64,000 bases of DNA from Clostridiales bacterium (GCA_029007785.1 JAQXIM010000102.1:49683-113682), one strand, 5' to 3'. Counted from the stretch's first letter, positions 1 to 9,076 are shown. Made by a program: numbers and translations. Notes: generated from the letters alone by a model not told the origin.

Positions 1-993
1 CTTCAAAGACTTGGCCATACGGAAAACCAGGGTCTCCAGGCATTGATGAGGGTGTGCCAGTTGGATCCCCAATCCCTTTCTTCTTATCATATTGGTTTCG
101 TTTTGGGGCCTTGTTTTAATTCAGCAGGCCGTCTTGACACGGCAGCCAGAGCTTTTCGCCTTCTTCGAGCCAAGGGCAGTGAAGCGGAGAAGCTGGCCTG
201 TCAACTGAAGGAGCTCAATGATTCCCGAAAAGAACTGACCAGGCAGGCAGCCGATTCTGCTATTGATTGGGTCAATCACCAGGAAAAACTGGATGATATA
301 TTGGTAATTCCTTTGCCGGAGTGTCATGAGAGTATTGCCGGAATTGTTGCCGGAAGAGTTCGGGAAAAATTTCATCATCCTGTGATTGTATTTACAAAAG
401 GCGGAACAGGCTGGAAGGGAAGCGGCCGATCCATTGAAGGCTGGAATATGTTTGAAGGGCTCTTGAAGTGCCGCGATCTTCTCACTCATTTTGGAGGACA
501 TCCCATGGCAGCCGGAATGAGTATGCCGGAAGAAAATCTGGACGAATTAAGATATCGGATTAACTTGAATACTGGTTTGACACCGGATTCGTTTGTACCT
601 ATAATAAGAATAGATGCGGCCATGCCTTTGGAATATATATCAGAGAAATTGATACAGGAATTTCATCTTCTTGAACCTTTCGGTAAGGGTAATCCCAAAC
701 CTTTATTTGCTGAAAAGGTATTTTGGATTCGCCGTGCCAGAGTATTGGGAAAGAATCACAATGTATTAAAGCTGGAAGTGCAGAATTCTGCCGGTATGAG
801 GATGGACGCTTTGTATTTTGGTGATGTGGAAGAATTCGATCGATTGGTGCAGGAACGCTTTGGCCAAGAATCCCGGATAAATATGTACCAGGGAAGAGAG
901 AATTCGGTTCATTTTTCTTTGGCCTATTATCCGGAAATCAACGAATATATGGGAAATCATACTATCCAGATGGTCATTTCCCATATTGATTGA
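1..993 (+). CDS. recJ: Single-stranded-DNA exonuclease RecJ, C-terminal part (5' end outside window)
   Basis: The reading frame is open from base 1, so the start lies upstream. The visible part holds the DHHA1 half of RecJ: a GRVREKFHHPVIVF strand, the GSGRSI segment and the FGGHPMAAG motif that contacts the DNA end. A C-terminal OB-like region follows (EPFGKGNPKPLF onward), as in bacterial RecJ. RecJ degrades single-stranded DNA 5'-3' in recombination and mismatch repair in the cytoplasm. The N-terminal DHH catalytic domain is not in the window. apt follows 75 bp downstream on the same strand, a common Firmicutes order. The family call is secure; completeness of the N-terminus cannot be judged. 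Confidence 0.93.
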   Translation, partial: LQRLGHTENQGLQALMRVCQLDPQSLSSYHIGFVLGPCFNSAGRLDTAARAFRLLRAKGSEAEKLACQLKELNDSRKELTRQAADSAIDWVNHQEKLDDILVIPLPECHESIAGIVAGRVREKFHHPVIVFTKGGTGWKGSGRSIEGWNMFEGLLKCRDLLTHFGGHPMAAGMSMPEENLDELRYRINLNTGLTPDSFVPIIRIDAAMPLEYISEKLIQEFHLLEPFGKGNPKPLFAEKVFWIRRARVLGKNHNVLKLEVQNSAGMRMDALYFGDVEEFDRLVQERFGQESRINMYQGRENSVHFSLAYYPEINEYMGNHTIQMVISHID

Positions 994-1068
994 GGGGATA
1001 AGCGGTTTGGACACGAAAGGATAAAACGACTGAATATCGGATAAAAAGGATAAGAAAGAGAGGATAAA

Positions 1069-1596
1069 ATGATGAAGAAATTAGAGGATTATGTAATCAG
1101 TATCCCGGATTTTCCCACGGAGGGGATTATTTTCCGTGATGTTACGGGAATTCTTCAGGAAGCAGAGGGACTGCAGCTTGCCATTGACAGTTTGGATGAT
1201 ATGCTGAAGGATGTTGATTTTGACGTGGTAGTAGGACCGGAATCCAGAGGCTTTATTTTTGGCGTACCGGTGGCCTACAACAAGAAAAAACCGTTTGTTC
1301 CCATTCGTAAAAAAGGTAAGCTGCCTCGGGAAACGATTTCCGTGGAATATGAACTGGAGTATGGTACAGCTGAAGTGGAAATTCATAAGGATTCCATTAA
1401 ACCGGGACAAAGAGTCGTTATTATTGACGATTTGATGGCTACCGGTGGAACTACGGAAGCAATGATTCGTCTGGTGGAAACCCTGGGCGGTCAGGTTGTA
1501 AAGATTTGTTTTGTAATGGAACTGGCCGGACTGAAGGGAAGAGAGCGGATTTCCGGATATAATGTGGAGAGTGCCATTATTTATGAAGGCAAATAA
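1069..1596 (+). CDS. apt: Adenine phosphoribosyltransferase
   Basis: A 175-residue protein of the usual length for Apt, which makes AMP from adenine and PRPP in purine salvage. It shows the N-terminal IPDFPTEGIIFRDVT segment, the GPESRGF substrate loop near residues 56-62 and the PRPP-binding loop VVIIDDLMATGGTT at about 116-129. A GAGAGG ribosome site lies 5 bases before ATG 1069 and 8 before the next ATG at 1072; either could be used. It follows recJ and precedes an RNA methyltransferase on the same strand, probably co-transcribed since I see no terminator after recJ. Confidence 0.96.
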   Translation: MMKKLEDYVISIPDFPTEGIIFRDVTGILQEAEGLQLAIDSLDDMLKDVDFDVVVGPESRGFIFGVPVAYNKKKPFVPIRKKGKLPRETISVEYELEYGTAEVEIHKDSIKPGQRVVIIDDLMATGGTTEAMIRLVETLGGQVVKICFVMELAGLKGRERISGYNVESAIIYEGK

Positions 1597-1710
1597 GAGA
1601 GCTGTATGTTTCTTTTGTGAGAGTAAGTGATTCTTTCGCAGTCAGTGGAAGGACAGTGTCACAATCATGGAAGAAATCACGGGATTTTTCAAGGAAAGCA
1701 GGAAGAAAAG

Positions 1711-2493
1711 ATGATAACCAGTGCTGCGAACCAACAGATTCGTCAGATCCGGGCCTTAATCAGTCGGAGCAAAGTCAGAAATGAAGAAAAACAATTTGTC
1801 GTAGAGGGACGTAAGATGGTGGAAGAAGCACCGGAAGAACGCCTGGTACGTGTTTATTGTTCGGAAGCCTTTTCTTTGGAAGAAAAAAATCACGATATTC
1901 TTGAGAAATATCATCCGGAGATTGTGGCGGATTCTGTCTTTAAAGGAATGTCAGATACTCAGACACCTCAGGGAATCCTGGCGGTTGTCCGTCAGAATTC
2001 CTGCCAGTGGAGTGATCTTATCCGGGAAAAAAGGCCGGTTCTTATCCTGGAATCCATTCAGGATCCCGGAAATTTGGGGACGATGATCCGTACCGGTGAA
2101 GGTGCAGGAATTGCCGGGATTATCATGAACCGAATGACAGTGGATGTATATAATCCCAAGACGATTCGTTCTACAATGGGTTCTGTTTACCGTGTTCCTT
2201 TTTATGTTTCTGACTGTCTGGAGCAGGATATTCAGCGCCTTCGGCAGGAGGGATACCGTATCTTTGCAGCCCATCTGAAGGGACGGAACAGTTACGCCAA
2301 AGAGAATTATAAGGAAGCGTCTGCCTTCCTGATTGGGAACGAGGGAAATGGCCTCAGCGATGAAATAGCTGCCCTGGCAGATACTTATATTCGTATTCCC
2401 ATGGAGGGAAGAGTGGAGTCTTTGAATGCGGCAATTGCAGCTTCTTTATTGATGTATGAAGCCCAGAGACAGCGTCTTACCGGTACGGAATGA
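1711..2493 (+). CDS. TrmH/SpoU-family 2'-O-ribose RNA methyltransferase
   Basis: A 260-residue protein with the three SpoU/TrmH knot motifs: ESIQDPGNLGTMIRT, LIGNEGNGL and IPMEGRVESLNAA. An N-terminal L30e-like RNA-binding region (VVEGRKMVEEA) precedes the catalytic domain, as in RlmB/YsgA-type enzymes. It should methylate a ribose 2'-OH in rRNA or tRNA using S-adenosylmethionine; the target base cannot be read from sequence. ATG 1711 is chosen because homology starts there (MITSAANQQIRQI) and a purine-rich GGAAGAAAAG precedes it. The frame stays open back to 1627, but that stretch does not resemble protein. Confidence 0.88.
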   Translation: MITSAANQQIRQIRALISRSKVRNEEKQFVVEGRKMVEEAPEERLVRVYCSEAFSLEEKNHDILEKYHPEIVADSVFKGMSDTQTPQGILAVVRQNSCQWSDLIREKRPVLILESIQDPGNLGTMIRTGEGAGIAGIIMNRMTVDVYNPKTIRSTMGSVYRVPFYVSDCLEQDIQRLRQEGYRIFAAHLKGRNSYAKENYKEASAFLIGNEGNGLSDEIAALADTYIRIPMEGRVESLNAAIAASLLMYEAQRQRLTGTE

Positions 2494-2669
2494 CAGAAAG
2501 AAGGGAGACAGCTAACCAGAACAGAAAGTAAATAAGACTGTAATTCTGGGCGAAATAGAAAGCACATATTAATAATAGAAAGTTTAGACTCTGATAACTT
2601 TATATTATTAAGCGAGCAAGAAGTTAGAATAAAAAGAAAATTATTAAGAATAATCAGAAATATTACAGG

Positions 2670-2707
2670 GGGATTTCATTGATAGCAGTGAAGTCCCTTT
2701 GCTTTTT
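2670..2707 (+). terminator. Rho-independent terminator after the methyltransferase gene
   Basis: A 9-bp stem (GGGATTTCA at 2670-2678 with TGAAGTCCC at 2689-2697, one wobble) is followed by TTTGCTTTTTT. It closes the recJ-apt-methyltransferase unit. Confidence 0.75.
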
Positions 2708-2798
2708 TGCCGAAACTTAAGGAAATTTTTGCAAAAGCTATCGAAATGGGGAATGAATCCCTTTTTTGGCACTGAAATCAGGCTGAAGTGGGGGACAC

Positions 2799-2827
2799 TT
2801 GACAAAAGTTGTTAAGAGTGGTATATT
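2799..2827 (+). promoter_or_regulatory. Sigma-A promoter of the SH3-3D gene
   Basis: TTGACA at 2799-2804 and TATATT at 2822-2827 with a 17-bp spacer. The predicted transcript has a leader of about 130 nt before the start codon at 2963. Confidence 0.75.
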
Positions 2828-2834
2828 ATTTTTG

Positions 2835-2867
2835 TAACAATTACGTAACAAGTGTTACGGATTGTTA
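2835..2867 (+). promoter_or_regulatory. Nested 33-bp palindrome at the transcription start
   Basis: Outer arms TAACAAT (2835-2841) and ATTGTTA (2861-2867) enclose the 16-bp perfect palindrome CGTAACAAGTGTTACG (2844-2859). It lies just after the -10 box, so it could be an operator or a 5' hairpin. A second weak hairpin (GGAATTTC with GAAATCC) lies at about 2907-2933. I do not recognise a riboswitch class here. Confidence 0.5.
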
Positions 2868-2962
2868 GCAAATGGTTTCCCTTGAAGATTACATACACTG
2901 GGTTTTGGAATTTCGCCCCGGTATAAGAAATCCGAGGAAGCCAGAGAATAATGGAGGTATTT

Positions 2963-3970
2963 ATGAACCAGAAACGAATCCGCCGAGGTATCTGCACTGT
3001 TCTTACGGCAATGATGTGCTTATTTGCAGTAGCTACCTTGGGAACTGCCAATATGAAGGCGGACGCAGCCTCTGCAAAAGTAGCCTTCGTCTCATCTGTA
3101 AAAGAGAGTGTTGAGGAAAATGCAAAGATGGCAGGCGTAACGAAAGGAACGGCAATTTCTGTCACAGATGTTTCCAAGAGTGCCAATGTATATGCAAAGA
3201 GAAATACCGATTCTGCTTTGATGGGACGTCTCTACCGCGGTTCTGCTGCCTATGTGGTAAAGACAAAAGGAAGTTGGAGTTACATTACTTCCGGTTCTCT
3301 CAAGGGTTGGGTAAAATCCCAGTATCTGGTAACCGGTAAGGCTGCCAAGAAATTGGTAAAATCCATGAATCCGCAGGTAGCAACCGTTACGGCCAGCGAA
3401 CTGAATGTACGAAAAGAGGCAAGTACTTCTTCTGCCATCCTGACTTCAGTTCCCACCGATACTCAGTTTGTTGTTCTGAGTGTTAAGAACAATTGGGTGA
3501 AGGTACGTATAACGAACAGTGTAGTGGGATACATTTATAAGAAATATACAAACATTGAAAACGGTCTTTATACTGGAGTTACCAAGGAAATGGAAAACAG
3601 TATGAAGGATCTGATGAAGAATCAGCAGGAGGAAGATGAGGTTTCTTCTAATAATAAAACAGAAGATTCCGGAAATTGGGTCAGCCTTGGTAAATTCAAA
3701 ATTACTGCTTACTGCGCTTGTGCAAAATGCAATGGCAGTGCCAATGCAGGAAAAACAGCATCAGGCGCCACTCCTTCCGTCGGCACTACGGTAGCAGTTG
3801 ATCGTTCCGTAATTTCTCTGGGAACGAAAATTAAACTGGGAAACAGTGATAATGTGTATGTAGCACAGGATACTGGTGTAAAAGGAAATCACATTGATGT
3901 GTTCCATGGATCCCATAGTGAAGCATTGGACTTTGGTGTAAAATATCTGGAAGTATTTGTTTGTCGGTAA
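2963..3970 (+). CDS. Secreted SH3b-3D domain cell-wall protein
   Basis: A 335-residue exported protein. It has an N-terminal signal peptide (about residues 1-35, ending near AKVAF), two bacterial SH3 repeats (around ANVYAKRNTDSALMG and ELNVRKEASTSSAIL) and a C-terminal 3D domain. The 3D domain shows YCACAKCNG, TVAVDRSVISLGT and DVFHGSHSEALDFG, with the aspartates that name the family. 3D domains resemble lytic transglycosylase MltA and occur in Firmicutes wall-remodelling proteins such as YabE and YocH, so peptidoglycan cleavage at the cell surface is likely. The start is ATG 2963, which has GGAGG at 2954-2958; an in-frame ATG at 2951 overlaps that ribosome site. It has its own promoter and terminator. 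Confidence 0.88.
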   Translation: MNQKRIRRGICTVLTAMMCLFAVATLGTANMKADAASAKVAFVSSVKESVEENAKMAGVTKGTAISVTDVSKSANVYAKRNTDSALMGRLYRGSAAYVVKTKGSWSYITSGSLKGWVKSQYLVTGKAAKKLVKSMNPQVATVTASELNVRKEASTSSAILTSVPTDTQFVVLSVKNNWVKVRITNSVVGYIYKKYTNIENGLYTGVTKEMENSMKDLMKNQQEEDEVSSNNKTEDSGNWVSLGKFKITAYCACAKCNGSANAGKTASGATPSVGTTVAVDRSVISLGTKIKLGNSDNVYVAQDTGVKGNHIDVFHGSHSEALDFGVKYLEVFVCR

Positions 3971-3988
3971 TCACTGGTAAAACAAAGA

Positions 3989-4036
3989 ACCAAGAAAAAG
4001 CGAATCGGTTTTCCGATTCGCTTTTTCTTGGTTTTG
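3989..4036. terminator. Bidirectional terminator
   Basis: Perfect 20-bp arms at 3989-4008 and 4013-4032 with a TTTT loop, A-rich on one side and T-rich on the other. It serves both the 3D-protein gene and the convergent deacetylase gene. Confidence 0.92.
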
Positions 4037-4048
4037 GGATTTTTCATA

Positions 4049-4984
4049 TTACTGAGCGCTGCCGTGACCTTTATGAAGAGAGAGATCTGCTTCGTAGTAA
4101 TCATATAGTTCAGATACAGTAAGCAGTTCATAACCGTTTTTAATCAGCCAGGGAACAATTTCCTCCACCGCATCTGCCGTTTCACTATGGATATCATGCA
4201 TCAGGATAATGTCTCCGCCTTTGACATTTTCCTTTATGTTCTGACAGGTAGCATCAGCATCTCTAGTCTTCCAGTCCAATGTATCCAGAGACCAGAGAAT
4301 AATCGGAATGTCCAGCGATTCTTTCAGGGAAGCGGTGATATCGCCCCACGGGGGCCGCATTACCGTTACTTTTCCGCCGGATGCTTCTTCAATGGAAGCA
4401 ATACTTTGGCTCATTTCGTTATTGACTTCGTCTTCACTTAATTTGGAAAGAGCTGCATGAGTATTGGTGTGACTGCCCAATTCACAGCCAAGGCTGACTT
4501 CCCGCTGCAGTGCTTCCGGATTTTTGGAAGCGTTTTCTCCTACTATAAAAAAGGTAGCATGGGCACTGTTTTCTTCCAGAACATCCAGAATCCGGTTGGT
4601 GGAATCAGAACCGGGACCATCATCAAAAGTAAGGGCTACAGCTGGTTTTCCTGTCTGAGAAAAAGTCTTGACGGTGGGATCGGATGAAGAATTTGTTTCA
4701 GACGACGATCCGGTTTTCTCATCCGAAACCGTGTCTGTCTCTTCTGTCTGGGATTCCATAATGCTGCGATATACTTCATCTCCATTCTCCAGACCGGGAA
4801 TGGTGACCTTCAGAAGTTCTGTATCCTCCTCGGCAGCTAAGGAAGAAGAGTTCTCCCTCGTGTTTGCTGTCTGTTCTTCCTGGGAGGTAGTTTGAGATAA
4901 TTTCTCGCTGCTTTGACCACAGGCACTGCAGGAGGCTGCGGTTAATAGAACAGCCAAAGAAAGCCAAATACGATAATTTTTCAT
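4049..4984 (-). CDS. Polysaccharide deacetylase lipoprotein (NodB domain)
   Basis: A 311-residue exported enzyme. The N-terminus (MKNYRIWLSLAVLLTAASC) is a lipoprotein-type signal with two candidate lipid cysteines. A Ser/Thr/Glu-rich linker follows (about residues 25-110), then a complete NodB fold. That fold shows TFDDGP with the catalytic aspartate and metal-binding aspartate, SHTNTH with the two metal histidines, RPPWG, LWSLDTLDW and ILMHDIH. The family removes acetyl groups from peptidoglycan GlcNAc or MurNAc, or from other N-acetylated glycans; which one is not visible. It faces the 3D protein across a shared terminator, so two wall enzymes are adjacent but separately transcribed. Confidence 0.92.
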   Translation of the reverse strand: MKNYRIWLSLAVLLTAASCSACGQSSEKLSQTTSQEEQTANTRENSSSLAAEEDTELLKVTIPGLENGDEVYRSIMESQTEETDTVSDEKTGSSSETNSSSDPTVKTFSQTGKPAVALTFDDGPGSDSTNRILDVLEENSAHATFFIVGENASKNPEALQREVSLGCELGSHTNTHAALSKLSEDEVNNEMSQSIASIEEASGGKVTVMRPPWGDITASLKESLDIPIILWSLDTLDWKTRDADATCQNIKENVKGGDIILMHDIHSETADAVEEIVPWLIKNGYELLTVSELYDYYEADLSLHKGHGSAQ

Positions 4985-5250
4985 GTTTCCTCCGGGAGCC
5001 GCATCGACGGCGGCATATTCTTATTCATTTCTATTTACAAGATCAGATTATAGCAGACCCTTAGGAGGGAAGCAAGGAAGAAAGAATGATGGTTTTCTTA
5101 ATTTTCAGCCTTTTCAGGCTATTGAACTTATTTTGTAATTGCATTAGCCACTGAAATAGAGTATGATACAGATAGTATATGTCGATGTGGGAAATGATAT
5201 ATGAGTTTCATCGATGGAATTCGATGAGAGAGGTGAGGAGGTGCAGATGA

Positions 5251-5685
5251 ATGGAGCCCATTTATTGGCTGCTTATCATGGTTGTATTTCTTGTTATTGA
5301 AATCATCACTTTAGGGCTGACGACCATATGGTTTGCCGGAGGTTCCCTGATTGCTTTTTTTGCAGCATTGCTGGGAGCAGGATTATCAGTTCAGGTTGGC
5401 ATCTTTGTAGCAGTATCTGTAGTACTGCTGATCTTTACGAGACCCATTGCATCCCGTTATTTTAATCGAAATACGGAAAAAACAAATGTGGACAGTCTGG
5501 CCGGGAAGACAGCGGTAGTTACAGAAGACATCAATAATCTGGAATCCAGAGGTCTGGTTCAAATGGATGGCAACATCTGGAGCGCTCGTTCGGAAGGAGA
5601 TGAAGTACTGAAAGCAGGAACCCTTGTTCAGGTTGTGAGAGTAAAAGGTGTGAAATTATTGGTGAAGAGGGTGGAAGAAGCATAG
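5251..5685 (+). CDS. NfeD-family membrane protein
   Basis: A 144-residue short NfeD (NfeD1b type). Two to three membrane helices occupy residues 3-70, followed by an OB-fold tail (SLAGKTAVVTEDINNLESRG to VKGVKLLVKRVEE). Members pair with SPFH/stomatin proteins and are thought to organise membrane microdomains; biochemical activity is unproven. GAGGAGGTG lies just upstream of ATG 5251. The SPFH gene follows after 79 bp on the same strand, the typical arrangement. A small hairpin (GAATCGG with CCGATTC) sits between them near 5714-5736. Confidence 0.88.
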   Translation: MEPIYWLLIMVVFLVIEIITLGLTTIWFAGGSLIAFFAALLGAGLSVQVGIFVAVSVVLLIFTRPIASRYFNRNTEKTNVDSLAGKTAVVTEDINNLESRGLVQMDGNIWSARSEGDEVLKAGTLVQVVRVKGVKLLVKRVEEA

Positions 5686-5764
5686 TAATTATCGATGAGG
5701 AGAAGAAAATTTTGGAATCGGCAAGGAAACCGATTCTCCAAGAAGGATTAAGGAGGAGTCATAT

Positions 5765-6712
5765 ATGGGTAGATTGATTGGTTACTTTCTTGTTTTAATT
5801 TTAGTCTTATTTGTTTTGGCGATTCTGGCATCTTGTGTCAAAATTGTGCCTCAGGCAAGAGCCTATGTAGTAGAACGTCTGGGAGCCTATATTGGTACCT
5901 GGTCTGTAGGTCTTCATTTTAAATTTCCCTTTATTGACCGCGTAGCCAAGAAAGTGAATCTGAAGGAACAAGTAATTGATTTTAAACCTCAGCCGGTTAT
6001 TACGAAAGATAATGTAACCATGCAGATTGATACGGTAGTATTTTTTCAGATTACCGATCCGAAGGCATATGCTTATGAAGTTGAGAATCCGTTGATGGCG
6101 ATTGAAAATCTGACAGCAACAACTCTGAGAAATATCATGGGTGACCTGGAATTGGATCAGACTCTGACCTCCCGTGAACTCATCAATGCCAAGATGAGAA
6201 CTCAGCTGGATGTAGCAACGGATCCCTGGGGAATTAAGGTAAACCGTGTGGAACTGAAGAATATCATTCCGCCCCGTGAGATTCAGGATTCCATGGAGAA
6301 GCAGATGAAGGCAGAGCGTGAGCGCCGTGAGAAGATTCTGCAGGCAGAAGGTGAAAAGAAATCCACGATTCTGGTAGCGGAAGGCTATAAGGAAAAAGCA
6401 ATTCTGGAGGCACAGGCCGAGAAAGAAGCGGCAATTCTTCGGGCAGAAGCAAAGAAAGAGGCAATGATCCGGGAAGCAGAAGGACAGTCGGAAGCGATTG
6501 TAAAGGTACAGCAGGCAAATGCAGAAGGTATTCGTTTGATTCGGGAAGCCGGAGCAGATGAAACGGTTCTTCAGCTGAAGAGTCTGGAAGCCTTCGCCAA
6601 AGCAGCTGACGGTAAATCAACGAAGATTATTATTCCTTCCAATATTCAGGGAATGGTGGGCACACTTTCAGCCCTGACAGAAGCGGTGAAGGATTCCGGT
6701 GAAACGAAATAA
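5765..6712 (+). CDS. SPFH/Band 7 (stomatin/prohibitin-like) membrane protein
   Basis: A 315-residue protein with an N-terminal membrane helix (residues 5-25) and an SPFH domain (about 25-180: VPQARAYVVERLGAY, HFKFPFIDRV, DVATDPWGIKV). A long Glu/Lys/Ala-rich coiled coil follows (about 185-265), then the C-terminal tail with IIIPSNIQGMVG. It matches QmcA/stomatin homologues that oligomerise in the membrane and often regulate proteases such as FtsH. Its NfeD partner lies directly upstream. The ribosome site AAGGAGGAG precedes ATG 5765. Confidence 0.92.
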   Translation: MGRLIGYFLVLILVLFVLAILASCVKIVPQARAYVVERLGAYIGTWSVGLHFKFPFIDRVAKKVNLKEQVIDFKPQPVITKDNVTMQIDTVVFFQITDPKAYAYEVENPLMAIENLTATTLRNIMGDLELDQTLTSRELINAKMRTQLDVATDPWGIKVNRVELKNIIPPREIQDSMEKQMKAERERREKILQAEGEKKSTILVAEGYKEKAILEAQAEKEAAILRAEAKKEAMIREAEGQSEAIVKVQQANAEGIRLIREAGADETVLQLKSLEAFAKAADGKSTKIIIPSNIQGMVGTLSALTEAVKDSGETK

Positions 6713-6726
6713 TGGATAGTCGTTAA

Positions 6727-6772
6727 AAGAACGGCCGGCTCCACAATGATCTTGTGGAGCCGGTTGTTCTTT
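6727..6772 (+). terminator. Terminator of the NfeD-SPFH operon
   Basis: CCGGCTCCACAA (6735-6746) pairs perfectly with TTGTGGAGCCGG (6752-6763). Flanking AAGAAC/GTTCTT extends the stem and T residues follow. Confidence 0.88.
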
Positions 6773-6899
6773 ACATATAAATTCAGGAAAACCACGAAAG
6801 AAAGCGGTGGACAAAGGAAAATTTCCTTTTTGAGAGAGAAGATCAAAAGAATATGATTATTCAGCTGCTTTCAAATTCCTGGATTTCTGTTAAAAATGC

Positions 6900-6928
6900 T
6901 TGATATTTGTGGATGGATTCAGTATGAT
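6900..6928 (+). promoter_or_regulatory. Promoter of the signal peptidase gene
   Basis: TTGATA at 6900-6905, a 17-bp spacer and TATGAT at 6923-6928. Transcription would start near 6935, almost on top of the upstream GTG, which supports a later translation start. Confidence 0.6.
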
Positions 6929-6975
6929 AAATAATAGTGTCTGTTTCAATGGATGATTTAATAGGAGGAAAGAAT

Positions 6976-7560
6976 TTGGACGAAGCAAAGACAAAATCGT
7001 CGGTTTCAGGAAACAATGGTAAAGGTACCGCCCAAAAATCCTTTTTTCGGGAACTGCTGCCTTATCTGATTATTATAGCGGCAGTCCTGGTAATCCGTAC
7101 ATTTTTTTTGATCAATGCCAGTATTCCTACGGAATCCATGGAGAATACGATTCTCCCTAAAAGTCGGGTAATGGGGCTGAAATGTACGTATTGGTTTCAT
7201 GAACCGGAACGGGGAGATATTGTGGTTTTCCATGCGCCGGATGAACCGGAGATACTGTATGTCAAGAGACTTATCGGTCTGCCGGGAGATACGGTAGAGA
7301 TTATCGATGGAGTGACTTATGTCAATGGAGAAGAACTGCAGGAAGATTATCTGAAGGAAGAAATGTATGATGAAGATTATGGTCCTTATGAAGTGCCGGA
7401 AGACTGTTACTTTATGATGGGCGATAATCGAAATGAATCCCTGGATGCCCGTTTCTGGGAGAATACATATGTAACGGATGATGCCATTGTTGGAAAAGTA
7501 TATTTTACTTACTGGCCGTCCATTCGATGGCTTGATGGAACTGCCCATTATGAAGATTAA
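6976..7560 (+). CDS. lepB: Signal peptidase I
   Basis: A 194-residue type I signal peptidase that removes signal peptides from exported proteins at the outer membrane face. One N-terminal membrane helix (YLIIIAAVLVIRTFFL) is followed by box B with the catalytic serine (NASIPTESMENT) and box D with the catalytic lysine (ILYVKRLIGLPGD). Box E follows (YFMMGDNRNESLDARFW). TTG 6976 is chosen because GGAGG at 6964-6968 sits exactly 7 bases before it. In-frame GTG 6937 and ATG 6949 lack a ribosome site and lie at or next to the predicted transcription start. Confidence 0.93.
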   Translation: MDEAKTKSSVSGNNGKGTAQKSFFRELLPYLIIIAAVLVIRTFFLINASIPTESMENTILPKSRVMGLKCTYWFHEPERGDIVVFHAPDEPEILYVKRLIGLPGDTVEIIDGVTYVNGEELQEDYLKEEMYDEDYGPYEVPEDCYFMMGDNRNESLDARFWENTYVTDDAIVGKVYFTYWPSIRWLDGTAHYED

Positions 7561-7600
7561 GACCCTGGAAAAAAGAACAGCCAGATGTTAAAAATAGGGC

Positions 7601-7629
7601 TGGTACTTTTAAACAAAGTATGATATAAT
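7601..7629 (+). promoter_or_regulatory. Possible promoter of tig
   Basis: A perfect TATAAT at 7624-7629 lies about 60 bp before tig. The -35 (TGGTAC, 17-bp spacing) is poor. Confidence 0.4.
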
Positions 7630-7687
7630 GGCAAACTGACTAAATGAATTTCATGATTTACCCATAGAATCAAGGAGGAAACACAAA

Positions 7688-8968
7688 ATGAGTGTTAGTG
7701 TAGAAAAGATGGAAAAGAATCTGGCAAAATTGACCGTTGAGATTTCGGTAGAAGATATCGAAAAAGCCATGGAGAAGGTTTATCAGCAGTCCAAGGGTCA
7801 GATTCAGCTGCCTGGCTTCCGCAAGGGAAAAGCACCTCGCAAAATCGTAGAGAAAATGTATGGTAAGGATGTATTCCTTCAGGATGCGGTAAACGAGGCA
7901 GTACCGGATGCTTATGAGGCTGCATGCCAGGAAAGTGATCTGGTTATTGTTTCCCAGCCTCAGATTGAATACACTCAGGTTGAGCTGGGCAAACCCGTTG
8001 TTTTTGTTGCAACCGTAGCAACGAAGCCGGAAGTTACTTTGGGCGAGTACAAAGGACTTGAAGTGGAGACGGAAGCGGTAGAAGTTACCGAAGAAGACGT
8101 TCTTGCTGAGATCAAGAAAGAGCAGGAAAAGAACGCTACCACCAAGACGGTAGAAGACAGAGCCGTAGAAGATGGCGACATGATCGAACTGGATTTTGAA
8201 GGTTTCATTGATGGCGTTCCTTTTGAAGGCGGCAAGGGTGAAGACTTTGCTCTGACCATTGGTTCCCATTCCTTTATTGATACCTTTGAAGAGCAGCTGA
8301 TCGGTGCTAACATCGGCGAAGAGAAAGAGATCAATGTTACCTTCCCTGCTGAGTACCATGCTGCTGAGCTGGCAGGAAAGCCTGCTATGTTCAAGGCTAC
8401 TGTAAAGAGCATCAAAGTAAAAGAACTGCCTGAACTGAACGATGAGTTCGCAGGTGAAGTATCTGAATTTGAAACTCTGGATGAGTACAAAGCAGATGTT
8501 CAGAAGAAACTGACCGAGCGTAAAGAAGCAGCTGCAAAGACCGCAAAAGAAGACGCTCTGGTTGAAAAGGTTGTAGAAAATGCACAGATGGATATCCCGG
8601 ATCTGATGGTTGAGTCTCAGGCAAGAACCATGGTTCAGGAATTTGCACAGAGACTGCAGTATCAGGGACTGAGCCTGGAACAGTACATGCAGTACACCGG
8701 AATGACTGCAGAGTCCATGATGGAGCAGAACAAAGCTACCGCACTGAAGAAGATTCAGAGCAGACTGGTTCTGGAAGCAGTTGCTGCTGCTGAAAATCTG
8801 GAAGCCAGCGAAGAAGATGTTCAGGCTGAGATCGATAAGATGGCAGAACAGTACGGAATGGATGCAGAGCAGATTAAGACTATGTTGACCGAAGATCAGA
8901 TGGAAGATCTGAAGGGCAATATTGCTGTTCAGAAGGCTGTTGATGTTATTTATGACGCAGCAAAATAA
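7688..8968 (+). CDS. tig: Trigger factor
   Basis: A 426-residue ribosome-bound chaperone and prolyl isomerase of normal family length. The N-terminal ribosome-binding domain includes the signature loop GFRKGKAPRKIVEKMYG (about residues 43-60). The FKBP-type isomerase domain spans roughly 150-240 (GDMIELDFEGFIDGVPFEGG) and a long helical chaperone domain follows. It folds nascent chains at the ribosome exit. It heads a proteostasis block: clpP, clpX and lon follow on the same strand, the same order as in many Clostridia. AAGGAGG precedes ATG 7688. Confidence 0.97.
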   Translation: MSVSVEKMEKNLAKLTVEISVEDIEKAMEKVYQQSKGQIQLPGFRKGKAPRKIVEKMYGKDVFLQDAVNEAVPDAYEAACQESDLVIVSQPQIEYTQVELGKPVVFVATVATKPEVTLGEYKGLEVETEAVEVTEEDVLAEIKKEQEKNATTKTVEDRAVEDGDMIELDFEGFIDGVPFEGGKGEDFALTIGSHSFIDTFEEQLIGANIGEEKEINVTFPAEYHAAELAGKPAMFKATVKSIKVKELPELNDEFAGEVSEFETLDEYKADVQKKLTERKEAAAKTAKEDALVEKVVENAQMDIPDLMVESQARTMVQEFAQRLQYQGLSLEQYMQYTGMTAESMMEQNKATALKKIQSRLVLEAVAAAENLEASEEDVQAEIDKMAEQYGMDAEQIKTMLTEDQMEDLKGNIAVQKAVDVIYDAAK

Positions 8969-8996
8969 TACATTCTAAGGATGTTTACGGCAGGAG

Positions 8997-9023
8997 ATCC
9001 GGTGTGAAATATACACCGGATTC
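8997..9023 (+). terminator. Hairpin between tig and clpP (possible weak terminator)
   Basis: ATCCGGTGT (8997-9005) pairs with ACACCGGAT (9013-9021). The following TTCTGTCCGTT is a poor T-run, so partial read-through into clpP is likely. Confidence 0.4.
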
Positions 9024-9076
9024 TGTCCGTTATTGGAACAAATCGCGAGAGATATTTCAGCGGGAGGTTTATAGTT

